In this document: positions 1 to 7,005 of the stretch, piece by piece
How positions within the stretch are numbered: the stretch's first letter is position 1
How the letters are laid out: each line of letters starts with the position of its first letter
NCBI GenBank assembly: GCA_017501865.1
Contig: JAFVWD010000327.1
Location: 1-12,377, forward strand
Direction of reading: 5' to 3'
Origin: Clostridia bacterium
GTDB lineage: Bacteria; Bacillota; Clostridia; Oscillospirales; Acutalibacteraceae
Length of the DNA: 12,377 nucleotides
Made by a program: the position numbers and the translations under genes
Notes under the pieces: model-generated
What the model was told of the DNA's origin: nothing
What the model saw: the letters and a program-made list of their open reading frames with translations, nothing else
Database searches by the model: none

Positions 1-38
1 ATAATTCGACAGTAGTCATTTTTGAAAGGATTTTTTGT

Positions 39-3000
39 ATGGCAAAGAAAAAAGTTTATGCTGTCGCAACTTCACACTTAGATACAGTCTGGAGCTGGGA
101 CTTAGAAGAATCAATAAGAGAATATGTGAAAAACACACTCACAGAAAACTTCACTTTGTTTGAAAATTACCCGAATTACAAATTCTCTTTTGAAGGCTCT
201 TACAGATATGAGCTTATGGAGGAGTATTATCCCGAGCTTTTCGAAAGAATGAAAAAGTACATAGATGAGGGAAGATGGAATGTGTGCGGCTCCGCATTTG
301 AAAACGGTGATGTAAACGTACCTTCACCTGAGGCTCTTTTAAGAAACATTCTTTACGGTAACTCATATTTCGAGGAAAAATTCGGAAAACACTCGGTGGA
401 TATTTTCTTGCCTGACTGCTTCGGATTTGGCTGGGCTTTACCGAGTGTTATGCATCACGCAAATTTAAAAGGCTTCACAACACAGAAGCTTACCTGGGGT
501 TCGGCTTACGGTATGCCCTTTAATATAGGCAGGTGGCGCGGTGTAGACGGCAACGAGGTATTTGCTGTTGTTAATCCCGGCTCATATTCACGTCCGTTCA
601 AAAAAATAAGAGATTGGGATTTCATCCACAATAAATTAGAAGAAAATGAAAAATTCGGACTTAATTGGGACTACCAATTCCACGGAACAGGTGACCGTGG
701 CGGTGCCACTAAAAAAGAAAGTGCAGAGCTTTTAGAAAAAGCAGTTGAGCTGAATGATGATAATTTAGAAATTCATCCTGCCGCTGCCGATGAAATTTTT
801 TATGATTTAGACAAGCTGTCAGAAAAAGAAAAAATGAGACTTCCTGTGTGGAACAACGAGCTTGTTATGAAGAACCACGCAGTAGGCGGTTACACCTCAA
901 GAGCAATGAGTAAACGTTGGAACCGCCACTCTGAAGAACTTGCCGATATGGCTGAAAGAAGTGCTGTTTTAGCAGATTATTTCGGTGTTGCAGATTACAA
1001 CCGCGACTCTCTCACACGTGCCTGGAAGCGTACCATTGCACACCATTTCCACGATGATATGCCGGGCACCTCCTGTCAGAGAGTTTACAAGCGCTCCTGG
1101 AATGACTTATTTGTTTCTATGAATCAATTCAGAAATGAAATGAACTCCACACTCTCAGCGCTTACCTCTCTTTTGAGCACCGATTTCTGCAAGGGAATAC
1201 CTGTAGCAGTATACAACTCTGCGGAATACGGCAGAAAAGCGCCTGTTACAGCAAGACTCTGCAACATAAGCACAAAATATGTAAGAGTTTTCGACGAAAA
1301 CGAAAACGAAGTTCCCTCACAGGTTAAAAAGCTTAAAAACGGCATAACAGAGGTTGTTTTTACAGCAGACACGAAACCATTATCCTTAAAGGTGTATGAC
1401 ATAAGAGAAAGTGAGCTTCCTTGCGGAACTCCGAATCCGCTTAAGGTTTCCGTAAGCTTACTTGAAAACGAAAAATACACAGTAAGACTCAACAAAAACG
1501 GTGATATTGAATCTGTTTTTGACAAAACAATTAACCGCGAGCTTTTAAAAGCACCTGTTGTTACAGGTCTTTTCAACTATAACGGTTCACTTGAATGGCC
1601 TGCTTGGGAAATGAATTATGACGAGGCAAACAAAGCACCGGACAGGATTCCTGAGCTTGTTTCTAAAGAAATAACAGAAACAGGCCCCGCAAGAGTCTCC
1701 GTTAAAGTAGTTCAGAGAGATGACAGGAGTGAGTTCACTAATATAATTTCACTTTCTGACGGCGGAGAAACAGTAAACGTTGTTGCCGAAGCAGAGTGGC
1801 AATCAACACGCACTATGGCAAAAAATATATTCTCACTTACTGCCTTAAACGACAAAGCAACCTTTGATTTAGGCTTAGGTGCAATTGAAAGAACAAATAT
1901 GAGCGACAAGCTCTTTGAGGTACCTGCACAAAAATGGGCAGACATAAGCAACCACGACGGTGAATTTGGTATTTCAATATTAAGCGAGTGCAAATACGGA
2001 TGGGATAAATTCAACATAAATACCCTGCGTCTTACCGCAGTTCACACACCTATGAAGAACTACCGCATAGACTCAATGCAATCTATGATGGATTTAGGCT
2101 TGAACAGGTATTCTTATGCTATTTACAGTCACAGCGGAAAGGTCGGCGAAGCTACGCAGAAGCAAGCAAAGCTTTTCACTCAACCGTTAGTTGCTGTTGA
2201 GTGTGAAAAACACAGCGGTGCTTTAAAGAGTGAATACTCGCTTCTTGAGTGTTCAGATGAAAGAGTAATAGTAAGAGCCGTAAAAAAAGCAGAAAAAAGT
2301 GATGAAATAATAGTACGACTTAACGAGGGTTCGAATTCCTCCGTTGAAAATTATACCTTAAAGCTCGGCGAAGGAATATTATCTGCAAGAGAAATTTACG
2401 CAAGCGAGGAGCATATTAAGGATGCAACTGTAATTGACGGAAAATTAGTAACCTCATTCAACCCTTACGAAATAAAATCATTTGCACTGAAGCTCAAACC
2501 GTCTCAGGTACAAGGAAACAAGGAGTCCACTTATGAAATAAAACTCGACTTTAACAAAAACATAATTACAAAGCAAGGCGAAGAGGGTGACTTCAAATAC
2601 ACCTTACCTTATGAAATCACACCTGACAGCTTCACCGTTAACGGTATCAGCTTCAGAATTAACAAGAACGGTAAAAATGCTTTGTGTTGTGAAGGGCAGA
2701 AAATAAGAATTCCTGAAGGCTGTAAAAAGGTAACACTTCTCTGTACATCATTAAACGGTGACAAAAACGTTGCCTTCAAAGCAGATGAAAACGAAGCAAT
2801 AAAATATATACCCGATGCATTTGAAAGAATTGCCCGTTGGGATATGTACGACTTTAAAGAAACTGCAAAAATTAAAGACTGCTCTGTAGCCTATGACATT
2901 ACACACTGCCACTGCAAGGGCAATGATGAAATTGCAAAAATAATGTACCTCTTCACCGTTACACTTGACGTTAACGGTAAAAAGGATTTGACATTACCAA

Positions 3001-3209
3001 ATGACGGTGATGTTGTTATAATTTCTGCCGCTGCTTCAAATGGCGGATTTGCAGAAATCAAAACCCCGCTTTTGGAAGAGGTTCCCGAAAGAAAATTCGG
3101 CTACAAAAAGACATTCAAAGAAAAATGTCAGTACTTTAATCAAAGACGTTATAAAAATATGGGCGACAAAAAATTCTACAACAGGAAAAATTGGGGTAAG
3201 GATTATTAA
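39..3209 (+). CDS. GH38-family alpha-mannosidase-type glycoside hydrolase
   Basis: Probable retaining alpha-mannosidase of family GH38 that trims mannosides in the cytoplasm; no signal peptide or membrane segment is visible. The 1056-residue protein opens with the family zinc motif HLDTVW (H13, D15). LPDCFGFG puts the likely nucleophile and zinc ligand at D126, GTGDRGG a candidate acid/base at D219, and FHDDMPGT the last zinc ligand at H338. The block GGYTSRAMSKRWNRHSE (283-299) is typical of the middle domain. The rest, about 380-1056, is a long beta-rich C-terminal half ending in a basic tail. The start is supported by GAAAGGA at 24-30, eight bases before ATG. Only 38 bases lie upstream, so promoter and operon partners are unseen. 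The family call rests on motifs; exact linkage specificity cannot be read from sequence. Confidence 0.9.
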   Translation: MAKKKVYAVATSHLDTVWSWDLEESIREYVKNTLTENFTLFENYPNYKFSFEGSYRYELMEEYYPELFERMKKYIDEGRWNVCGSAFENGDVNVPSPEALLRNILYGNSYFEEKFGKHSVDIFLPDCFGFGWALPSVMHHANLKGFTTQKLTWGSAYGMPFNIGRWRGVDGNEVFAVVNPGSYSRPFKKIRDWDFIHNKLEENEKFGLNWDYQFHGTGDRGGATKKESAELLEKAVELNDDNLEIHPAAADEIFYDLDKLSEKEKMRLPVWNNELVMKNHAVGGYTSRAMSKRWNRHSEELADMAERSAVLADYFGVADYNRDSLTRAWKRTIAHHFHDDMPGTSCQRVYKRSWNDLFVSMNQFRNEMNSTLSALTSLLSTDFCKGIPVAVYNSAEYGRKAPVTARLCNISTKYVRVFDENENEVPSQVKKLKNGITEVVFTADTKPLSLKVYDIRESELPCGTPNPLKVSVSLLENEKYTVRLNKNGDIESVFDKTINRELLKAPVVTGLFNYNGSLEWPAWEMNYDEANKAPDRIPELVSKEITETGPARVSVKVVQRDDRSEFTNIISLSDGGETVNVVAEAEWQSTRTMAKNIFSLTALNDKATFDLGLGAIERTNMSDKLFEVPAQKWADISNHDGEFGISILSECKYGWDKFNINTLRLTAVHTPMKNYRIDSMQSMMDLGLNRYSYAIYSHSGKVGEATQKQAKLFTQPLVAVECEKHSGALKSEYSLLECSDERVIVRAVKKAEKSDEIIVRLNEGSNSSVENYTLKLGEGILSAREIYASEEHIKDATVIDGKLVTSFNPYEIKSFALKLKPSQVQGNKESTYEIKLDFNKNIITKQGEEGDFKYTLPYEITPDSFTVNGISFRINKNGKNALCCEGQKIRIPEGCKKVTLLCTSLNGDKNVAFKADENEAIKYIPDAFERIARWDMYDFKETAKIKDCSVAYDITHCHCKGNDEIAKIMYLFTVTLDVNGKKDLTLPNDGDVVIISAAASNGGFAEIKTPLLEEVPERKFGYKKTFKEKCQYFNQRRYKNMGDKKFYNRKNWGKDY

Positions 3210-3213
3210 TAAG

Positions 3214-3250
3214 CAAAAAACGAACTGTAAAATTTTTACAGTTCGTTTTT
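3214..3250. terminator. Bidirectional rho-independent terminator
   Basis: Inverted repeat with left arm CGAACTGTAAAA (3221-3232) and right arm TTTTACAGTTCG (3234-3245). It is flanked by an A run on the left and a T run on the right, so it can end transcription both from the glycosidase (+) and from the convergent phosphatase gene (-). It begins five bases after the glycosidase stop codon. Confidence 0.85.
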
Positions 3251-3270
3251 ATTTGTCCCTTATAGGGGCA

Positions 3271-3309
3271 GAGCAAACCACCAGTTTACTGGTGGTTATG
3301 ATTTGCTTT
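3271..3309 (+). repeat. Hairpin repeat, possible IS200/IS605-type palindrome or second terminator
   Basis: The core stem is ACCACCAG-TTTA-CTGGTGGT. An outer AGCAAA/TTTGCT stem encloses it, with an unpaired TTATGA-like bulge on the right side, and six T follow. The T run would let it act as a back-up terminator on the plus strand. The ACCACC...GGTGGT stem with a one-sided bulge resembles terminal hairpins of IS200/IS605 elements and derived palindromic repeats in Firmicutes. That link is inference; no transposase lies nearby. Confidence 0.5.
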
Positions 3310-3315
3310 TTTAAA

Positions 3316-4851
3316 TTAAAGAATTCCACCTATTAACATCTTAATATAGCTTATAATAAGATTTGGAATTGCTGTGAAGAAGTTTGCAATTGTCTGGTCG
3401 ATTGTGCCTATAGGGTCTGTAGGAAGATATGTATCTTCAACATCTTGACCGCCGACAGTCTTTTTAATTGCATAATTATCAACGTTAGTTAAAACTTGTT
3501 TTGCATCAGGATTCTCTTCATCTATATCTGACAAAACATATGCATTATAAATAAGCTTGTTACCGTCAATTGTAATACCTGCAAAGCATCCGCCTGCATT
3601 TGGATTTGTTTCTTCTTTAGTTTCTTCATTTCTTTCAGATCTTGTTGTGAAGTAAACATCTGCGCAATCAAAAATCGGGTCCATAGCGCTGTCATTTACA
3701 CCGTATCTCTTAGTACCTGCAGTACTCGGAAGAGCATAAATCGTACCATCCGGATTAACAGCAAATGTTGTTTCAACACCGTTGTAAACCTCAGTTACAT
3801 ATTTTGTATCTTCACAAACAGCATCGCCCTTAACCTGCTTTGTTCTCATATACATATGGTCGTGACCTGAAAGTACAAGATCAACATCTGTCTGATCAAC
3901 AATTTCAATAAGCATTTCGCGTAATAAAACTGTGTCAGGCTTATTAATGTTTTTACCTGCTGAGTACGGTGCGCGGTGTGTTAAAAGTATTTTCCACTGT
4001 GCATCTGAAGCGCTGAGGTCGTTGACAATCCAGTTTCTCTGAGCCTCTGTCATAGGATACATATCGTTTGTATTAAGCACGCAGAAGTGTGCGTTGCCGT
4101 AATCAAATGAATAGAATGTACCGTTTGTGCCGTTTAAAAGTCCTTGCGGATTTTCAAGATTAAATGTTGTGTTGAACCAACCAACATTCAACTTATTTGT
4201 AATATTACCTTCGTGGTTACCTGCTACAGGAGCAAGTGTTATCTGGCTGTTTGCTTTACCGAATGCCTTACCGTAGTCATTCCACTCTTCGTTAGTGCAA
4301 TCGTTAACAAAGTCGCCGAGGTTAACAACCAACTCTGCCTTCGGGAATGTATCCATAGCAGCATCCATAACAAGTGAAGCCTTGTGGAAGTTGTCATAAT
4401 TACTTGCCTGTACGTCAGCAATAGCAATAAATGTAAAGCTGCCGTCACCATTGTCTGTAAAGAATGTGCTGTCTGCACCCCACACATTATTTTCAAGACT
4501 ACCTACACGGTAGTAGTAGGTTACACCCTTTGTAAGACCTGTTGCAACTGCCTTATGATTGTAGTAGCCCTGGAAGCTTTTTGTTTTAGCCTCAAAGCTT
4601 ACAGCCTTGTCAAAGCCTGAAGTATGGTAATCAGTTGCTTTTACTACCTGAACCACACCGTCACAATCATCCTGTGTAAACCAGGAAAATCCCCTTTGAG
4701 TTTTTGCATCACCATAAACTGTACAAGTCTGACGAAGAACCTCGTAGCCTGCCTTGTCGCCTTCTTCAGCAGAAACACTGAAACAGAAGCAAGAAAGAAG
4801 CATAAGCACAGCAAGAACAGCCGAAAGTGACTTTTTAACTGTATTTTTCAT
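3316..4851 (-). CDS. Secreted purple-acid-phosphatase-like metallophosphatase
   Basis: Predicted exported phosphoesterase, 511 residues. Residues 1-28 form a signal peptide (basic KK, hydrophobic core, SVSA before the likely cut). An Fn3-like PAP N-terminal domain (about 32-130) precedes a calcineurin-like catalytic domain. Its metal motifs appear in order: D146 (ADVQ), GD at 179-180 with N183, GNHE 211-214, H292 (LLTHRAP) and GHDH 329-332. The Tyr iron ligand of true purple acid phosphatases (GDxxY) is absent: here it is GDFVND. The C-terminus (484-511) is hydrophobic or amphipathic, without LPXTG or dockerin. The start is fixed by GGAGGT at 4856-4861. LLSC at 18-21 could be misread as a lipobox, but the following residues remain hydrophobic. 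The substrate is unknown; it is monocistronic with its own promoter. Confidence 0.85.
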   Translation of the reverse strand: MKNTVKKSLSAVLAVLMLLSCFCFSVSAEEGDKAGYEVLRQTCTVYGDAKTQRGFSWFTQDDCDGVVQVVKATDYHTSGFDKAVSFEAKTKSFQGYYNHKAVATGLTKGVTYYYRVGSLENNVWGADSTFFTDNGDGSFTFIAIADVQASNYDNFHKASLVMDAAMDTFPKAELVVNLGDFVNDCTNEEWNDYGKAFGKANSQITLAPVAGNHEGNITNKLNVGWFNTTFNLENPQGLLNGTNGTFYSFDYGNAHFCVLNTNDMYPMTEAQRNWIVNDLSASDAQWKILLTHRAPYSAGKNINKPDTVLLREMLIEIVDQTDVDLVLSGHDHMYMRTKQVKGDAVCEDTKYVTEVYNGVETTFAVNPDGTIYALPSTAGTKRYGVNDSAMDPIFDCADVYFTTRSERNEETKEETNPNAGGCFAGITIDGNKLIYNAYVLSDIDEENPDAKQVLTNVDNYAIKKTVGGQDVEDTYLPTDPIGTIDQTIANFFTAIPNLIISYIKMLIGGIL

Positions 4852-4899
4852 AATTACCTCCGTATTTTAAGTACACATAGTACTACTATTTACCAAAAC

Positions 4900-4928
4900 A
4901 TTATACACCTAAAATACACATTTTTCAA
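4900..4928 (-). promoter_or_regulatory. Sigma-A-type promoter of the metallophosphatase gene
   Basis: Read on the minus strand: -35 TTGAAA (4928-4923), a 17-base spacer and -10 TATAAT (4905-4900), preceded by TG. Transcription would start near 4893, leaving a 5' UTR of about 42 bases with GGAGGT before the ATG. The UTR contains a small inverted repeat AGTAC-N5-GTACT (4870-4884), possibly an operator. Confidence 0.75.
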
Positions 4929-4993
4929 TACAATATTTTAATTTTATTTATTTTGTTAAGAAGAGTATTACTTTTTTGTTTAAATCAAATAAA

Positions 4994-5033
4994 GACAGGG
5001 ATGTAAAAGCACTAATGCCTTTACATCCCTGTC
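4994..5033 (-). terminator. Terminator of the dinB-ylmC operon
   Basis: Perfect 14-bp stem GACAGGGATGTAAA (4994-5007) with TTTACATCCCTGTC (5020-5033). An inner GCA/TGC pairing lies in the loop. On the minus strand the stem is followed by TCTTTATTTG, a moderate U tract. It lies downstream of the minus-strand genes and upstream of the phosphatase promoter. Confidence 0.75.
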
Positions 5034-5049
5034 CATTATTTACAAAATT

Positions 5050-5322
5050 TTAACTAAAAAGATTCACAAAGCTCAGACCTGCCATATCGAAGCCTGCCTT
5101 TGTTTCTTTCAGCATAATATCGGCATAACCGAGCGCCAGGAACACATTGGCAGCTGCCAGTGTGTTGTAAGTGTCTTTGAGGAAACCGGTTTCTGTTAAC
5201 TGTACATTTTTTTGTATATAATTACAATCCGGCTTCACCGCATAAATATTGTTCTTATAGCCGATGTTTATATATAACCATATGAGGCTCCGCAAGTGAA
5301 TTTCACACCTGCAGAGCCCCAT
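5050..5322 (-). CDS. Doubtful small ORF, perhaps the C-terminal remnant of a lost gene
   Basis: I do not recognise this 90-residue frame. No Shine-Dalgarno precedes the ATG, a stop codon lies six codons upstream, and the first 13 codons coincide with an imperfect hairpin (5286-5318), so the N-terminal part is probably not coding. The last 45-50 codons (from about VQLTETGFLKDTYN to AGLSFVNLFS) look genuinely coding: ordinary codon usage, GC-richer third positions than the neighbours, and a plausible helical, Ala-rich sequence. Another frame of the same strand reads AGVKFTCGASYGYI and stops near 5269, which would suit a frameshifted remnant. It sits 47 bases after the YlmC gene and before the operon terminator, so it could be a degraded or truncated third operon gene. 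Confidence 0.3.
   Translation of the reverse strand: MGLCRCEIHLRSLIWLYINIGYKNNIYAVKPDCNYIQKNVQLTETGFLKDTYNTLAAANVFLALGYADIMLKETKAGFDMAGLSFVNLFS
5286..5318. repeat. Imperfect inverted repeat downstream of the ylmC-type gene
   Basis: GGCTCCGCAAGTGAA pairs with TTCACACCTGCAGAGCC with one mismatch and a two-base bulge. It is GC-richer than its surroundings. No U tract follows on either strand, so it is not an obvious terminator; it may stabilise the 3' end of the dinB-ylmC mRNA. Confidence 0.45.
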
Positions 5323-5369
5323 TGCTTTATTATTGATTTACGGTTCCGTTATTTTATGTGTTCTTAATT

Positions 5370-5630
5370 TTATATTCTCGGGAGCAACCCTTTGCCGCCT
5401 CTACGTACCAGAATAGTATCGTCACCTATAACTATAATATCCTTCCAGCAAATTGTTATTTCTTCTCCGCGACCTAAAAAACCGCATATTCCGTGACCGC
5501 AAAAAACTATTATACTGACAAGACAGCCCGTACAGGTATCTATTTCGACATCACTCACACAACCTATTCTGCATCCGTCATCTACGTTTATAACTTCCTT
5601 TGAACGAAGGTCTGTAATTGAACATTTCAA
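5370..5630 (-). CDS. YlmC/YmxH-family PRC-barrel protein, cysteine-rich
   Basis: Small PRC-barrel protein of the YlmC/YmxH sporulation-associated family. The family usually has about 80-90 residues, is cytoplasmic, and its exact role is unsettled. The 86-residue product starts MKCSITDLRSKEVIN and contains the PRC pattern EVINVDDG...IGCVSDVEID, then GFLGRGEEITICWKDI and a final strand IIVIGDDTILV. I chose TTG at 5630 because AGGTGAT (5641-5635) precedes it at ideal spacing and matches the 16S tail; GTG at 5639 directly abutting the dinB stop is the alternative. The Shine-Dalgarno overlaps the dinB stop codon, so translation is probably coupled. Eight cysteines (3, 20, 24, 33, 36, 44, 49, 61), including CTGC, are unusual for this family. 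Confidence 0.8.
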   Translation of the reverse strand: MKCSITDLRSKEVINVDDGCRIGCVSDVEIDTCTGCLVSIIVFCGHGICGFLGRGEEITICWKDIIVIGDDTILVRRGGKGLLPRI

Positions 5631-5639
5631 AACTATCAC

Positions 5640-6845
5640 CTAAATTCCGAAGTCATTTTCTATAAGTGAACATCTTGTAAGTTTGCCAAGTCCGTACTTT
5701 TTTCTTATTTTGTCCCTTGCCTCCTCAAGCCGTTCTTCTTTTTCGTGTTTTTGGTGTATTTCAATATCAAAAAAAGATGCCTGATTGAACACCGAATAGG
5801 AATCCAGCAATTTAATTCCTGTAACACTCAGGGCTCTTATAGGACTTTCTTCTAAATCAACATTGCTTTCTATAAGCTTCATCGCCGCATCTGCTAAATC
5901 GTATGCAAGATCTGTCGGCGAATCAAGCTGACACGAACGCATTACTGTTTTTAAGGAAGTATCTCTTATACCCACCTGTACCCCTGCACACTCCACGTCG
6001 TGTTTTCTGAGCCTCGCAGAAACCTTATCTGCCAGAAAGAAAACACAGGTGCGTACATCTGCCCATGTTTTAAGGTCTACCTTGAAGGTCATTCCGTTAC
6101 CTATTGATTTATATGCATCCCGATACTGAAAATGCTTAACTGTGCTGTAATCATACCCGTTCGCATACTGAAAAATAACCTTACCCTGAAGCCCTAAAAG
6201 TTTTTCTAATATTTCTTCGCCTATTTCCGCAATATCTCCTATAGTATTTATACCAACATTTCTGAGCTTGGATGCCGCCTTTCTTCCGACGGTAAAAAGC
6301 TCGCCTGCCGGTAACGGATAAAGCAAATCCTTAAAATTCTCCCTTGTAATAACCGTTACTGCATCCGGCTTTTTATAATCGCTGCCCATCTTGGCGAAAA
6401 TTTTATTGTAAGATACTCCTACCGATATTGTAACCCCAACTTCGCGTTTTATTAATTCTCTCAACTCATTTGCAATTTCCTCGCCGCTTCCGAACAATTT
6501 CTGAGAGCCTGTAACATCAAGCCAACACTCATCCATTCCGAATGGTTCCACCAAGTCAGTATATCTGCAATAAATTTCAAAGATTTTCTGAGAATATTCT
6601 TTGTATTTTTCATAGTGAGGCTTAACCGTTATTAAATTTCTGCATTTTGATTTTGCCTGCCAGATAGGCTCTGCCGTTTTCACTCCATACTTTTTTGCCT
6701 TTTCATTTTTCGCTAAAACTATACCGTGACGGTACTCAGGGTCACCGCACACCGCAAATGCATAATTATTAAGCTCGGGATTCATATTCGCCTCAACTGA
6801 GGCAAAAAAATTATTGCAGTCGCAGTGCAATATAACTCGTTCCAA
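5640..6845 (-). CDS. dinB: DNA polymerase IV (Y-family translesion polymerase)
   Basis: Error-prone Y-family polymerase that copies past DNA lesions. The catalytic acids are D9 (ILHCDCNNFFASVE), D105 and E106 (GMDECWLDVTGS), matching D8/D103/E104 of E. coli Pol IV; F14 is the likely steric gate. GVSYNKIFAKMGSDYKKPD, the helix-hairpin-helix region (about 180-220) and the little-finger domain follow. QASFFD near 355-360 resembles a beta-clamp binding motif. I prefer the TTG start at 6845 (401 residues, MERVILHCD): GGTGGTG lies six bases upstream and the N-terminus fits the family. The upstream ATG at 6863 has no Shine-Dalgarno and would lie only about five bases from the predicted transcript start. 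It is the first gene of an operon with the YlmC-type gene and is controlled by a LexA box. Confidence 0.93.
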   Translation of the reverse strand: MERVILHCDCNNFFASVEANMNPELNNYAFAVCGDPEYRHGIVLAKNEKAKKYGVKTAEPIWQAKSKCRNLITVKPHYEKYKEYSQKIFEIYCRYTDLVEPFGMDECWLDVTGSQKLFGSGEEIANELRELIKREVGVTISVGVSYNKIFAKMGSDYKKPDAVTVITRENFKDLLYPLPAGELFTVGRKAASKLRNVGINTIGDIAEIGEEILEKLLGLQGKVIFQYANGYDYSTVKHFQYRDAYKSIGNGMTFKVDLKTWADVRTCVFFLADKVSARLRKHDVECAGVQVGIRDTSLKTVMRSCQLDSPTDLAYDLADAAMKLIESNVDLEESPIRALSVTGIKLLDSYSVFNQASFFDIEIHQKHEKEERLEEARDKIRKKYGLGKLTRCSLIENDFGI

Positions 6846-6874
6846 CTCTACACCACCAAACATTTGTTTGGTTC

Positions 6875-6903
6875 ATTATAACAGAACTTTTGTTCTGTGT
6901 AAA
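6875..6903 (-). promoter_or_regulatory. dinB promoter
   Basis: Minus strand: -35 TTTACA (6903-6898), a 17-base spacer and -10 TATAAT (6880-6875). Predicted start of transcription is near 6868, giving a leader of about 23 bases to the TTG start. The LexA box fills the spacer. Confidence 0.75.
6881..6898. promoter_or_regulatory. LexA (DinR-type SOS) operator
   Basis: Perfect inverted repeat ACAGAAC-TTTT-GTTCTGT containing GAAC-N4-GTTC, the core of the Bacillus/Clostridium LexA box. Its place between the -35 and -10 of dinB, a standard SOS gene, makes repression by LexA and induction by DNA damage very likely. Confidence 0.85.
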
Positions 6904-7005
6904 TACTGTTTTTTAAATTTTTTATTACAATTTTTTTGCTTTATTTACATTTTTTCTCTTTTATGCTTTAATATTACTATTAATTCTTAGTTAAGGGGTT
7001 ATTTA

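Noticed and set aside
1124..2017. Long open frames on the minus strand inside the glycosidase gene (1124-1576, 1712-2017)
   Set aside because: No ribosome binding sites or family features are seen, and they lie fully within a well-supported gene; shadow frames.
6846..6863. ATG at 6863 as the dinB start
   Set aside because: It has no Shine-Dalgarno and would be about five bases from the predicted transcript start. The TTG at 6845 has GGTGGTG and the family-like N-terminus.
6904..7005. Strong promoter for the 711-residue membrane protein gene
   Set aside because: The best pair, TTTACA (6944) and TAATAT (6969), has a 19-base spacer. The region is so AT-rich that such matches are expected by chance.
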